Source: Saccharicrinis sp963677655
Lineage (GTDB): Bacteria; Bacteroidota; Bacteroidia; Bacteroidales; Marinilabiliaceae
DNA length: 64,000 nucleotides
Assembly: GCA_963677655.1 (NCBI GenBank)
Contig: OY782089.1
Direction: 5' to 3' (one strand)
A model generated the notes under the pieces. It was not told where the DNA came from. It worked only from the letters and a program-made list of their open reading frames with translations, and searched no databases. Position numbers and translations under genes: made by a program. Shown piece by piece: positions 1 through 7,506 of the stretch (position 1 is its first letter; each line of letters begins with the position of its first letter).

Positions 1-2
1 CA

Positions 3-110
3 AAATTGATGGATAACAGTTTTAAAACTTTTGTACTAGAAAGAAAGGGATATATTAAGGAAAAATTCATTAAAGATTACTACAATAATCAATTTAAAAA
101 CATCCATTAA
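3..110 (+). CDS. C-terminal end of a gene cut by the window edge (unknown)
   Basis: Reading frame 3 is open from the window edge to a TAA at 108-110. It encodes about 35 residues ending FIKDYYNNQFKNIH. The lysine- and aromatic-rich composition looks like a real protein tail, but it is too short to assign a family. An in-frame ATG at position 9 exists, so a tiny independent ORF cannot be excluded. Confidence 0.35.
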   Translation, partial: KLMDNSFKTFVLERKGYIKEKFIKDYYNNQFKNIH

Positions 111-248
111 TTCAAATAAGTTCCATTAATAACTCTTTAAAAAGGCTTACAAAATTCGGGAAATAGTATGATAAAGAGGTAATTATTATTTTTTATAATA
201 AAAAATAGATAAATTATAGTCTCAATTATTAAATCAAACATTCTAAAC

Positions 249-743
249 ATGAAAGCTATAATTTTCATTTTACTTTTTTCTATTCTACTTTCTAGTTGCT
301 CTCACCGTATAATAAGATCCGGATATAAGGTTAATAAGTCAGATTATAGAAATTGTGAGATCACTATTAAAAAATTCACAGAAATTCCTGACTCAGTTGC
401 TACTAATATAGGAGAAATAAAACTTGGAGAATCCGGTTTTGCAATGGCTTGCAGTGAAGAACATGCTCTTTAAATTCTTCATAATGAAGCTTGTGCGATA
501 AATTCTGACTTAATAGTAATAACTGAAGAAAACAGACCTGATTTATGGAGCAGCTGCTATAGATGTAGAGCAAAGTTTTATAAATACAATTCAAAAGTAG
601 AAATTGATCCTAATTATAATGATGAGACATATAAGGAATCAACGGTGAAACAACGGGTTTCTGAAGATCGGAAACAGAATACATTTGTTGCTATATTAGC
701 TGTTACTTTTGGATTCGTAGTTGGTTTTCTATTATTCCAATGA
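249..743 (+). pseudogene. Small lipoprotein gene with one in-frame stop
   Basis: The first 74 codons encode an N-terminal signal with a lipobox (LLSSCS, Cys at about residue 17), so the product would be a membrane lipoprotein. Translation stops at a TAA at 471-473. The same frame then stays open for 89 more codons to a TGA at 741-743. This second part contains Cys-rich segments (NEACAIN, SSCYRCRAKFY) and a hydrophobic C-terminal helix (VAILAVTFGFVVGFLLF). Reading across the stop gives one plausible lipoprotein of about 164 residues with a C-terminal membrane segment. I interpret this as a nonsense mutation (or a sequencing error) in an otherwise intact gene. The family is not recognised, and the function is unknown. 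Confidence 0.6.
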
Positions 744-778
744 TTAAAAACACCATAAAATACTCCTTATAATATAAA

Positions 779-1447
779 ATGATGATTCCTCAACGACTAA
801 TTGCAATAGGTGATATACATGGGTGCTTTGTGTCTTTAAAAAAACTAATTGAAAATAAGATTTGTATTCAAAAACCGGACAGACTTATTTTTCTTGGAGA
901 CTATATTGACAGAGGTCCTAATAGCAAAGAAGTCATTGATTTTATCATCTCTTTAAAAGAAAAAGGTTTTGATATTATTACATTAATTGGTAATCATGAA
1001 AGAATGCTAATTGATGCATTCAAAGAGGATAGTAAAATTCCGTTATGGTTGCTAAATGGTGGAGGTGAAACGTTAGATAGTTTTGGTTTAAAAGCAACTG
1101 TTGGACTTCCTGAAATATATTGGAAATTCTTTATTGAACTAGAGTATTTCTATTGCTACCGAAACTATATTTTCGTACATGCTGGTTTAAATGACAAGAT
1201 TATTGATCCTTTTGAGGATAAATATCATATGATTTGGACAAGGAACGATAATTACTCTAATCCGATTTTGAAAGAAAAAACAATTATTCATGGACATACA
1301 CCAATTACCTCAGAATTGTGCAAAGCTATGATTAAGCAAAATAGCCAGGTAATTAATCTGGATACCGGTTGTGTTTATAAGGAAAAGAAAGGATATGGTA
1401 TATTAACTGCTCTTGACATTTTTTCAAATACAATTTATTCTGCTTAA
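779..1447 (+). CDS. PPP-family metallophosphatase (Ser/Thr phosphatase or diadenosine tetraphosphatase type)
   Basis: This 222-residue cytosolic enzyme carries all the metal-binding motifs of the PPP metallophosphoesterase family. They are GDIHGC (about residues 11-16), GDYIDRGPNS (about 40), GNHE (about 71), HAGL (about 134) and HGHTP (about 171). These ligate a dinuclear metal centre that hydrolyses phosphomonoesters. Bacterial members act on phosphoproteins or on Ap4A, and the sequence does not settle which. The length fits the short bacterial PrpA/ApaH-like group. It stands alone after the broken lipoprotein gene and has no obvious operon partner. The start MMIPQRL has two adjacent ATGs, and either could be used. 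Confidence 0.85.
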   Translation: MMIPQRLIAIGDIHGCFVSLKKLIENKICIQKPDRLIFLGDYIDRGPNSKEVIDFIISLKEKGFDIITLIGNHERMLIDAFKEDSKIPLWLLNGGGETLDSFGLKATVGLPEIYWKFFIELEYFYCYRNYIFVHAGLNDKIIDPFEDKYHMIWTRNDNYSNPILKEKTIIHGHTPITSELCKAMIKQNSQVINLDTGCVYKEKKGYGILTALDIFSNTIYSA

Positions 1448-1646
1448 AAATTTGACCTGGTTTTGTCAAATCAATTAAGATATTAACAATCTAAACTATA
1501 AGTGGAAAAATCCTAATCGGATATATTGATAATAGTGCATCTGAAATGACTAAAGTGTCTTTATGGATAAAAAATACAAGTATTCAATGAATAATGTGCT
1601 CTGCAAGTATGTCATTTTAGGGAAACAGACTTAATTACTTCCCACG

Positions 1647-1859
1647 TTATTCCTCAACTAATTCTAGCTCTTTTTCTGAAGCAGGAACAAAATGACCTTT
1701 CTTTTGGCTATCTAACTTTACTTTAAAATCGCCCTTGCAAACCACTATATTTCCTTTATTATCAAGTATGTCTCTTTTTATAACACCAATAACAGTACCT
1801 TTTTCTTTTGCAATGGAATGTTTAAAACATACCCTATCATTTATCTTAATATTACTCAT
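1647..1859 (-). CDS. Small hypothetical protein, beta-rich (KOW/SH3-like appearance)
   Basis: This 70-residue protein begins MSNIKINDRVCFKHSIAKEK and ends in an acidic tail (KELELVEE). The pattern 'NDRV..K...AKEKGTVIGV', followed by alternating hydrophobic strands and charged turns, resembles a small SH3-like or KOW-like barrel of the kind found in nucleic-acid-associated proteins. That is only an inference from the pattern. There is no signal peptide or membrane segment. It stands alone on the minus strand between the phosphatase and the mobilisation genes. Confidence 0.5.
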   Translation of the reverse strand: MSNIKINDRVCFKHSIAKEKGTVIGVIKRDILDNKGNIVVCKGDFKVKLDSQKKGHFVPASEKELELVEE

Positions 1860-2018
1860 ATTTAATTTTATATCTATAAAATTATAACTTTTCGCTTTTT
1901 CTGTAAATCCGTCATTTAATAATATAATGTTGTCAATTCTTATTTAGATAATATATTTTACCTCTTTTAACTTTATATTTGGACGTGATTAATTAATAAT
2001 GTTCACAAAATTTGTAAT

Positions 2019-2052
2019 AATAAGAGGATGTGAGAATAAATGTCCTCTTATT
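2019..2052. terminator. Stem-loop, terminator-like
   Basis: Arms AATAAGAGGA and TCCTCTTATT are perfectly complementary over 10 bp with a 14-nt loop. They are flanked by A/T-rich DNA, so the element could end transcripts from either side. Confidence 0.45.
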
Positions 2053-2129
2053 TATTTAAACAATAAAGCGTTTAAAAAATAATAATTTCATTAAAAAAAG
2101 CAGATCTACTTGTTCCTTTGTTTGAAGCA

Positions 2130-2170
2130 AAAGAAGCATTTCCAACCATTCGAAAATGCTTCTTTCATTT
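2130..2170 (-). terminator. Bidirectional terminator after mobC
   Basis: A perfect 12-bp stem (AAAGAAGCATTT / AAATGCTTCTTT, loop about 12 nt) lies about 80 bp past the mobC stop codon. It has T-rich tracts on both outer sides. It is the natural end of the minus-strand mobilisation transcript. Confidence 0.6.
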
Positions 2171-2242
2171 TTAACCAAACCCTAACCCTTATACGGATTA
2201 ATACTCGAATATAATAAAATATCAAATACCTTGTACCAAATT

Positions 2243-2584
2243 TTACTTCGTCATATCATTAACAATATCTTTTAATAGTTCCTTAATTTCTTCAAGGCAC
2301 ATGCTTTCTTTTTCATTCAAAGGAACATCATACGAGTTACTATTTAACCTTCTAGCTATTTGATTAACATTATTACCCAGTTTTCCCAGATGAAATAAAA
2401 ATTCTGGAGAAATCGTATCAATTGGTTTGATACTTCCTGTTAATGCGATCTCTCTTAAAAAGGGAGCTAATTCTTTTCCAGAATCTTTAGCTTTCTTGCA
2501 TACATCTTCATATTCATTGGTATTAAACTTTACAGTGATCTGTTTAGATTTAACTTCATCTGCACTTTTACAAGGTCTGGCCAT
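2243..2584 (-). CDS. mobC: MobC-like relaxosome accessory protein
   Basis: The product is about 113 residues from the preferred start MARPCKSADEV. An upstream in-frame ATG at 2632 would add 16 Lys/Glu residues lying inside the relaxase gene, so the shorter form is chosen. The N-terminal half (KQITVKFNTNEYEDVCKKAK) has the strand-helix character of ribbon-helix-helix DNA-binding proteins. The C-terminal half contains the MobC hallmark 'LGNNVNQIARRLN'. MobC proteins help the relaxase melt and nick oriT. The gene overlaps the end of the relaxase gene, so the two are translationally coupled in one minus-strand operon. The protein lacks membrane segments. Confidence 0.82.
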   Translation of the reverse strand: MARPCKSADEVKSKQITVKFNTNEYEDVCKKAKDSGKELAPFLREIALTGSIKPIDTISPEFLFHLGKLGNNVNQIARRLNSNSYDVPLNEKESMCLEEIKELLKDIVNDMTK

Positions 2585-4262
2585 AATCGTTATTTTTATT
2601 TCGTTTTCTTTCTTCTTCATCTTCTTCCTCACGATTTTTTGTCGTAGGATTACCTAGATTACCAATACCTTTTGTTGTATTAGCATTATTAGAATTTGAC
2701 AATTTTGAATTAATATAATTCAGATCACAAATTCTACCTGAAGATATTTGGGTAATATTTGACTTATAAACCAGCTTCTCTTTTTCAATGGCAACATTCA
2801 CACCTTCAATATTCAAAGAATGAATATATTCCTTTAGAGTATGATCTTTCATTAGAGACTGATTCACAATAGTCGTTATTCTATTTTTTTCTAACTTCTC
2901 TTCTATTTCCCTATCCTTGTTAAAATATAAAGAGTCTCCTGAAATTAACATCCCACCTAATTGATACATAAACTTCTCATCTCCAATTACAAAATCTATC
3001 TTCTCTTGTTTAAGTTGATAAGTAAGCTCATCTTTCGTTCTGCAATTTTGCATCAGTTCATCCAACAATTTATCAACCTTATTAGCCAATAAAAGATAAG
3101 TCATTCCATATTGAGATACACGACCTCCTAATTTGCCTTCTTGAATCTCATGTTGTCCATATTTAAAAGTCCATCCTTCACTCCTCTCCTCTCCTATGAT
3201 ATTCTTTTTCTTTAGTGAACTAATGAAACTATTTTTATCATCTCCTCTATTTTTTAGATAGTTAAATACTACCGTTTTAATTAACCTTACATTAGATTTT
3301 AACGAATTCTGCTTTATCTGATTTATTAGATTATTATAACTCATTCCATTAAGTTCAGATCCCTTAATTTCTACTCCTCCCTTTTTTAAAGACCAACCAT
3401 TCTTCGCTGAATTCATTCTGGGTTCAAATCCATCTTTTCTTAACTCATTAAAAAAATCATCAATAGTCGTAACTTCTAACTCCAAACAATTTTTGATAGT
3501 TTTTTTAAAATAGTCCAAGGCGTTTTTTCGAAGTGTCGAAGACAATCCATTATAGGAATAATTTTTACTTAATTCACTTCCCTTATAAATAACATCATTA
3601 AAGCGAAATGATATTCCTTTTCTATTATTAGCTATTGTAATTTCTATTCCTTCCGTTTTTAATAAGCTTTCGAACTGATCAAAGGAATAAGGAGATTGCT
3701 TAAGGCCAGATCTTATCTGCTCTCTTACATATTTTTTTATGCCCTTTTCATTCTGTTGCTTTTCATTGTATATATTTTTATTTCTATCATACTCTTTGAA
3801 TTTACTCTCATAAGCCTTCGAGGTAACAGTTAAATCATATTTCTTTTCCAACTTATTTAATATCTCTCTGGATTTAAGTCTCTCATTTGAATCTTTTACA
3901 ACTACTCCATCAAATGATATACGATTACAAGCAATATGCAAATGCAAAGTATCAGTATCTGTATGTGCTGCGGATACGAACTGGTTATTGACATAGCCCA
4001 TTACTTCCAGGTACTCTTCCACAATAGAACACATTAACTCATTGGTCATTTTTTTTTCATCATCTTTTGAGAAACTAATTATAAAATGTTTTACTGGTTT
4101 TTCTACTCTAGTATTTAATTGGGCCACTAACTCCATTTGCTTTGCAAAAGATTCTGCAGAATCACCAATAATATTTGTAAGCAGGATCTCTCCTTTTTCT
4201 TCTCTTAGATCATATGAAATGATGACTTCAAAATTATTTCCTGTTGTTATTCGTCCTACCAT
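2568..4262 (-). CDS. mobA: Relaxase / mobilisation nuclease
   Basis: This is a 564-residue conjugative relaxase that nicks oriT and pilots the strand into the recipient. The preferred start is MVGRITTGNNFE, the typical beginning of Bacteroidota relaxases of the Relaxase/Mobilisation nuclease family. An upstream ATG at 4304 would add a hydrophobic 14-residue lead. Near residues 60-130 are the conserved core features: HFIISFSKDDEKKM, and the metal-binding histidine motif HTDTDTLHLHIACNRIS (HxDtdxxHxH type). A catalytic Tyr cannot be fixed by eye, but SYDLR near residue 17 is one candidate. The long C-terminal part (about residues 150-560) is charged and shows no recognisable motif. It is followed by mobC, and the upstream DNA holds the candidate oriT. 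Confidence 0.88.
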   Translation of the reverse strand: MVGRITTGNNFEVIISYDLREEKGEILLTNIIGDSAESFAKQMELVAQLNTRVEKPVKHFIISFSKDDEKKMTNELMCSIVEEYLEVMGYVNNQFVSAAHTDTDTLHLHIACNRISFDGVVVKDSNERLKSREILNKLEKKYDLTVTSKAYESKFKEYDRNKNIYNEKQQNEKGIKKYVREQIRSGLKQSPYSFDQFESLLKTEGIEITIANNRKGISFRFNDVIYKGSELSKNYSYNGLSSTLRKNALDYFKKTIKNCLELEVTTIDDFFNELRKDGFEPRMNSAKNGWSLKKGGVEIKGSELNGMSYNNLINQIKQNSLKSNVRLIKTVVFNYLKNRGDDKNSFISSLKKKNIIGEERSEGWTFKYGQHEIQEGKLGGRVSQYGMTYLLLANKVDKLLDELMQNCRTKDELTYQLKQEKIDFVIGDEKFMYQLGGMLISGDSLYFNKDREIEEKLEKNRITTIVNQSLMKDHTLKEYIHSLNIEGVNVAIEKEKLVYKSNITQISSGRICDLNYINSKLSNSNNANTTKGIGNLGNPTTKNREEEDEEERKRNKNNDYGQTL

Positions 4263-4304
4263 ATATGACAGTAATATGAAAAAATGTAAAGCGTAGCTGA
4301 ACAT

Positions 4305-4480
4305 TTTTTAGTCTTTTTTGGGGCAAAAAAAGCAAGAGAGTTAATGAATCCGGATGCATCCGGTTGAATGGTACGAATCAGAAAACTAATTGAGGTTTAC
4401 GAAATTTATTTTCGGATGTTGTTAACACATCTTGCTTATTTACATTACTTAAAGATAATTTCTTTTCAGAAATTATCCTA
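4305..4480. other. Candidate oriT region upstream of the relaxase
   Basis: Directly upstream of the relaxase start are two inverted repeats. One is an AT-rich pair (CTTTTTT / AAAAAAAG) around 4313-4332. The other is a perfect 14-bp palindrome, CCGGATGCATCCGG, at 4350-4363, which is notably GC-rich for this DNA. Origins of transfer commonly lie beside the relaxase gene and contain such repeats near the nic site. The nic position cannot be assigned by reading. Confidence 0.35.
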
Positions 4481-4719
4481 TTATTGAGGGGATTAAATGT
4501 TATTTTATTGATTTTGTGCCACTTACATAACTCCATTAAAAACAGATAGTTATTTACTCTATAATACCTATTATGTCATTTAATTTCACTTATAGAGCTT
4601 TTAATTCACTTATAATAGGTTTTAGTCACTTTTATTAATATTTATATACATCAACCCACCCACAAAGGACATAAAGTGACATTAGATGACATCTATTAAT
4701 ACATAATGGACATATTTGT

Positions 4720-4831
4720 ACATTGATCGTATATATTGACTGTATAAACTGAACCACTACGGAATGAATTCCACAGATTCTATGGCATCAGACTATAGGC
4801 TATCTTTAGGCAGTGGTTTTCTTTTTTACTT
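4720..4831 (+). repeat. 112-bp element, copy 1 (possible structured RNA)
   Basis: This is identical over all 112 bp to 5062-5173. It contains complementary ends AACCACT (4752 on) and AGTGGTT (4812-4818) that could close a stem, with a short inner hairpin GGAATGAATTCC. The right arm is followed by a T-rich run (TTTTCTTTTTT), as at an intrinsic terminator. The layout suggests a small structured RNA of about 75-80 nt, but no known RNA family is recognised. Confidence 0.5.
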
Positions 4832-5061
4832 CATATATATTTCATCCAACATCAAAGACTAATAAAAGGATATAGAAATTGAATAAATATCAATTATTAA
4901 TAACAAATATCTAGATACTCCATAACACCTATTTTATCATTTTATATCACTTATAGTGTATCTTTTGTCACTTTTATAAATATTTCCATACTTCAACTAA
5001 CCTATAAAGGACATAAAGTGACATTAGATGACATCCATCAATACATAATTGACATAATCAT

Positions 5062-5173
5062 ACATTGATCGTATATATTGACTGTATAAACTGAACCACT
5101 ACGGAATGAATTCCACAGATTCTATGGCATCAGACTATAGGCTATCTTTAGGCAGTGGTTTTCTTTTTTACTT
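5062..5173 (+). repeat. 112-bp element, copy 2 (possible structured RNA)
   Basis: This second identical copy lies 342 bp from the first. The DNA on both sides of the two copies has diverged with many substitutions and indels, while the 112 bp itself has none. That implies selection, recent gene conversion or movement of the element. The same outer stem and T-run are present. Confidence 0.5.
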
Positions 5174-5453
5174 TACTTCGTAAAAAATTCATCCAACTTC
5201 TGAGACTAATAAAAGGATATGGAAGTTGAAAAAGTATTAATTGAATTATTAATAACATATATCTATATACTCCATAATACCTACTTTGTCATTTAATGTC
5301 ACTTATAGAGCTTTTGTTTCACTTATAGTAGTTTTTTGCCAATTTTATTAATATATTTATACTTCAACTAACCTATAAAGGACATAAAGTGACATCAGAT
5401 GACATGCTATGATATATAATTGACTTAACCAAACATTAATCGTACATATAATA

Positions 5454-5461
5454 TATCTTTG
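5454..5461 (+). promoter_or_regulatory. Promoter -7 element of the StbB-like operon
   Basis: TATCTTTG matches the Bacteroidota -7 consensus TAnnTTTG, 20 bp before the ATG at 5482. In upstream leader copies 1 and 2 the same place reads TATATTGA, so those promoters look inactive. No clear -33 TTTG was found at ideal spacing. Confidence 0.45.
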
Positions 5462-5481
5462 ACTGCATAAAATAAAAGGAT

Positions 5482-5829
5482 ATGGAAGTTGAAAAAGAAT
5501 TAATTGTTGAATTACTAAATAAATCAAATCAAAAAGGATTATATACTTTAATAATTTCATGCTATGAAGATCTTATTAAAAAGAAATTAGAAAGTGGTGT
5601 TGGTATTCTTCTGATCAAAAAGATTATAGAGAAAGATTTAAATATCAAAGAAGATACTATAAATTATAACTCATTTCTTAAAGCCATTCAAAGAAAATTT
5701 AAAGCTAAAAAAGAATCTAAAAATACTTTAAAGGATAAAAGATCTAACCAACAGGATATTGAAGATATCGATAGTATAAATCTTAATATTTACGCAAATA
5801 ATAACTCTAAAAAGAATCCATTTGATTAA
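5482..5829 (+). CDS. Small basic protein, probable DNA-binding partner of the next ParA-like ATPase
   Basis: This 115-residue, lysine-rich protein has no signal peptide. Residues 1-75 form predicted amphipathic helices with the pattern 'LIxLLxxx...GVGILLIKKIIEKDLNI...DTINYNSFLKAIQRKFKAKK'. This resembles small helix-turn-helix proteins of plasmid stability operons (for example StbA-like or ParG-like roles), but no family is firmly recognised. The tail is polar and Asn/Asp-rich. It is the first gene of a plus-strand operon whose second gene is a Walker-type ParA/StbB ATPase 31 bp downstream. The repeated leader upstream may be its operator or centromere. Pieces of its first codons are duplicated at about 4871 and 5219. 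Confidence 0.6.
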   Translation: MEVEKELIVELLNKSNQKGLYTLIISCYEDLIKKKLESGVGILLIKKIIEKDLNIKEDTINYNSFLKAIQRKFKAKKESKNTLKDKRSNQQDIEDIDSINLNIYANNNSKKNPFD

Positions 5830-5860
5830 ATATACTTTATTACTAACCTAAATTTTAAAC

Positions 5861-6574
5861 ATGATGAAAAAAATTACATTCATCCTTCAATCAAAAGGTG
5901 GTGTAGGAAAATCAACCTTAACCTATGTATTAGCAAATAAATATCTACAAAAAGAAGATACAATTTTCGTAGATATGGATAATGAATCCAACACAAGTTC
6001 TCAACAGCTTTCTTTTGTTAAAAAGAAAATATCCCAAAACTTAATTGATCATAATACAAAGAATATTGATCGCTCTGGATTTGATCAGTTTTTTGAAAAT
6101 TTCTTAAGTTCAGAAAAAACATCATCAGCTGTATGTGACCTTGGTGCAACAACATCTGAACAGTTTCTTGTGTTTATTAAAAATGATGGTGGAGCAAAAA
6201 TGCTAGATGCATTACATGACATGGGTATTGACGTCCAAATATGTTGTGTTATATCCGGATTAAATGCATTTGCTGCATCTTCAACTTATTGTAAAGATCT
6301 ATTTAAAGCTTTAGCTACAGTAAAAAAAATTAAGAAGATTATTATCAAAAATAATTTCTTTCCTTTTAATGCAGAACAAGATACTGCTCTTATAAAGCTT
6401 GCAAATGCATCATCCTCTGATCTAATAGACTTTAATATTGTTCCCAATAACGTTCCTGGAACCTTAAAAGAAATTCATGCTTTAATGGAACAAGGAAAAC
6501 CAATCTCTGATGCCAAAACATTTACTAAAATAAGAATCAAAGATTCTATTGAGTCATTAACAATTGATATTTAA
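5861..6574 (+). CDS. ParA/MinD-superfamily ATPase (StbB-like)
   Basis: This 237-residue P-loop ATPase has the deviant Walker A motif SKGGVGKST at about residues 11-19 and VFVDMDNESN-type switch residues (FVDMDNE, about 35). It diverges from classical ParA after that. The section 'AVCDLGATTSEQF' (about 90) matches the Walker B position of StbB/MobD-type plasmid ATPases. Such proteins position plasmids or assist mobilisation (R388 StbB is the model). The gene sits between the small basic protein and two small membrane proteins, and a 24-bp palindrome follows its stop. This is the plasmid's second ParA-type ATPase, the other being at 41108-41863. Confidence 0.78.
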   Translation: MMKKITFILQSKGGVGKSTLTYVLANKYLQKEDTIFVDMDNESNTSSQQLSFVKKKISQNLIDHNTKNIDRSGFDQFFENFLSSEKTSSAVCDLGATTSEQFLVFIKNDGGAKMLDALHDMGIDVQICCVISGLNAFAASSTYCKDLFKALATVKKIKKIIIKNNFFPFNAEQDTALIKLANASSSDLIDFNIVPNNVPGTLKEIHALMEQGKPISDAKTFTKIRIKDSIESLTIDI

Positions 6575-6585
6575 CTTGAATTTAT

Positions 6586-6609
6586 GTTAGGGGAAAATTT
6601 TCCCCTAAC
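6586..6609. promoter_or_regulatory. Perfect 24-bp palindrome between the ATPase gene and the next gene
   Basis: Half-site GTTAGGGGAAAA is followed immediately by its exact reverse complement. As RNA it would form a strong hairpin with a GGGG/CCCC stem. As DNA it could bind a dimeric protein. It lies 12 bp after the ATPase stop, so it could attenuate transcription into the membrane-protein genes. Confidence 0.6.
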
Positions 6610-6628
6610 CAAACCAACTTCTTTAATT

Positions 6629-7186
6629 ATGATGCGTAACAAAGAATATCACGATTTCTGTGTTTCGATAAAAGATCAGTTTGGATTAAACATTAATCCG
6701 GATGATGAATTCTTTCCCCTTGTATACTCATTAATGGATTCTAATAATAAAAATAAAGAGACTATTAATGAATTAAAAGAGCTACTAACTAATAGCCTTC
6801 TGGAATTAAATGATACCAATCAGAATTTATATGCAAATCAATCCTTCTTACTCAGTAAAAACGAAGCTCTGATAAATAAAATACCGAAGGAGTATATTCA
6901 CTTTAATTCTGAACAATCTGCAATAGCTTATTGGAAAGGAAAATTCAAATATTACTCTTATCTGGTTTTAACTACTGCATTTCTCATTACATCAAGTATT
7001 ATTAGTTATCTGGCATTTCAAGAAAATAGTCAGATTCATTGGTGGATTATGAATTCAAAAATAGAAATCCATCAAGGAAAACAATATCTTTTACTTAATA
7101 AAGTAAGTTCCTTGGAAGACCTAAAAAACAATGGCACTTGTATAGAATGGAATAATAATCAAATTGCCGTTCCTATTGATAATTAA
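6629..7186 (+). CDS. Membrane protein with coiled-coil cytoplasmic part
   Basis: The product is about 185 residues from the start MMRNKEYHDF. An earlier ATG at 6584 would put the first codons inside the 24-bp palindrome, so the later start is preferred. Residues about 30-95 are Asn/Glu/Lys/Leu-rich with heptad character, suggesting a coiled coil. One transmembrane helix follows (YLVLTTAFLITSSIISYLAF, about 115-134). A short extracytoplasmic tail ends the protein. The family is not recognised. It lies in the operon downstream of the StbB-like ATPase, where comparable plasmids carry Mob-type membrane helpers, so a role in transfer or plasmid localisation is an inference only. Confidence 0.6.
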   Translation: MMRNKEYHDFCVSIKDQFGLNINPDDEFFPLVYSLMDSNNKNKETINELKELLTNSLLELNDTNQNLYANQSFLLSKNEALINKIPKEYIHFNSEQSAIAYWKGKFKYYSYLVLTTAFLITSSIISYLAFQENSQIHWWIMNSKIEIHQGKQYLLLNKVSSLEDLKNNGTCIEWNNNQIAVPIDN

Positions 7187-7215
7187 CCTTTACATTACTC
7201 CCTAAACTGACTAAG

Positions 7216-7506
7216 ATGAGAAAAACATTATTCATCATATTTATAGTATTATCCATTTCTGGCTTTTCTTTGTATGACTTTGTAGATAGAGGACAAGTGT
7301 TTTTTTCTATTGTTCCTGTATTTCAAAGTATGGGAAGACTAATCTATTTAATTGGAAAATTAATTTATGAAACTATTCCAATTGGAATATTAGTTCCTAT
7401 TGTACTTTTAATTCTCTTTCTTCTAATATCGTTTCTTGTAAAGAGAATAAAGAAATTTAGAAAGAAGAAATATATTCTTCGGGATACTTCCATCCAAAAC
7501 AAGTAA
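7216..7506 (+). CDS. Small two-helix membrane protein
   Basis: This 96-residue protein has hydrophobic segments near residues 4-22 (TLFIIFIVLSISGFSLYDFV) and 52-75 (IPIGILVPIVLLILFLLISF). The tail is strongly basic (KRIKKFRKKKY), which by the positive-inside rule puts the C terminus in the cytoplasm. It is the last gene of the operon, 29 bp after its neighbour. No family is recognised. The context suggests an accessory role in mobilisation or partition. Confidence 0.55.
   Translation: MRKTLFIIFIVLSISGFSLYDFVDRGQVFFSIVPVFQSMGRLIYLIGKLIYETIPIGILVPIVLLILFLLISFLVKRIKKFRKKKYILRDTSIQNK

Larger units (their letters stand above)
1860..2242. other. Intergenic region with two hairpins, no gene seen
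   Basis: This AT-rich stretch has no credible ORF. It contains two stem-loops, annotated separately. One has 10-bp arms at 2019-2028 and 2043-2052, and the other has 12-bp arms at 2130-2141 and 2154-2165. Confidence 0.6.
4559..5481. repeat. Three tandem copies of a leader region (unit about 345-355 bp)
   Basis: Three diverged tandem copies begin near 4559, 4920 and 5270, each with 'ATAAYACCTATT...TCA' followed by spaced CACTTATA motifs. Each copy continues through GGACATAAAGTGACAT-type repeats. The first two end in decayed versions of the start of the next gene: near 5219 'ATGGAAGTTGAAAAAGTATT' mirrors the true start at 5482, and near 4871 an even more decayed copy is seen. Copies 1 and 2 carry a 112-bp element that copy 3 lacks, and copy 3 directly precedes the intact gene. 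The GACAT repeats recur about every 10 bp, consistent with protein binding on one helix face, such as a partition-site or operator function. Confidence 0.75.

Noticed and set aside
403..594. Minus-strand ORF over the lipoprotein gene
   Set aside because: It is antisense to a plausible gene and lacks any protein-like pattern.
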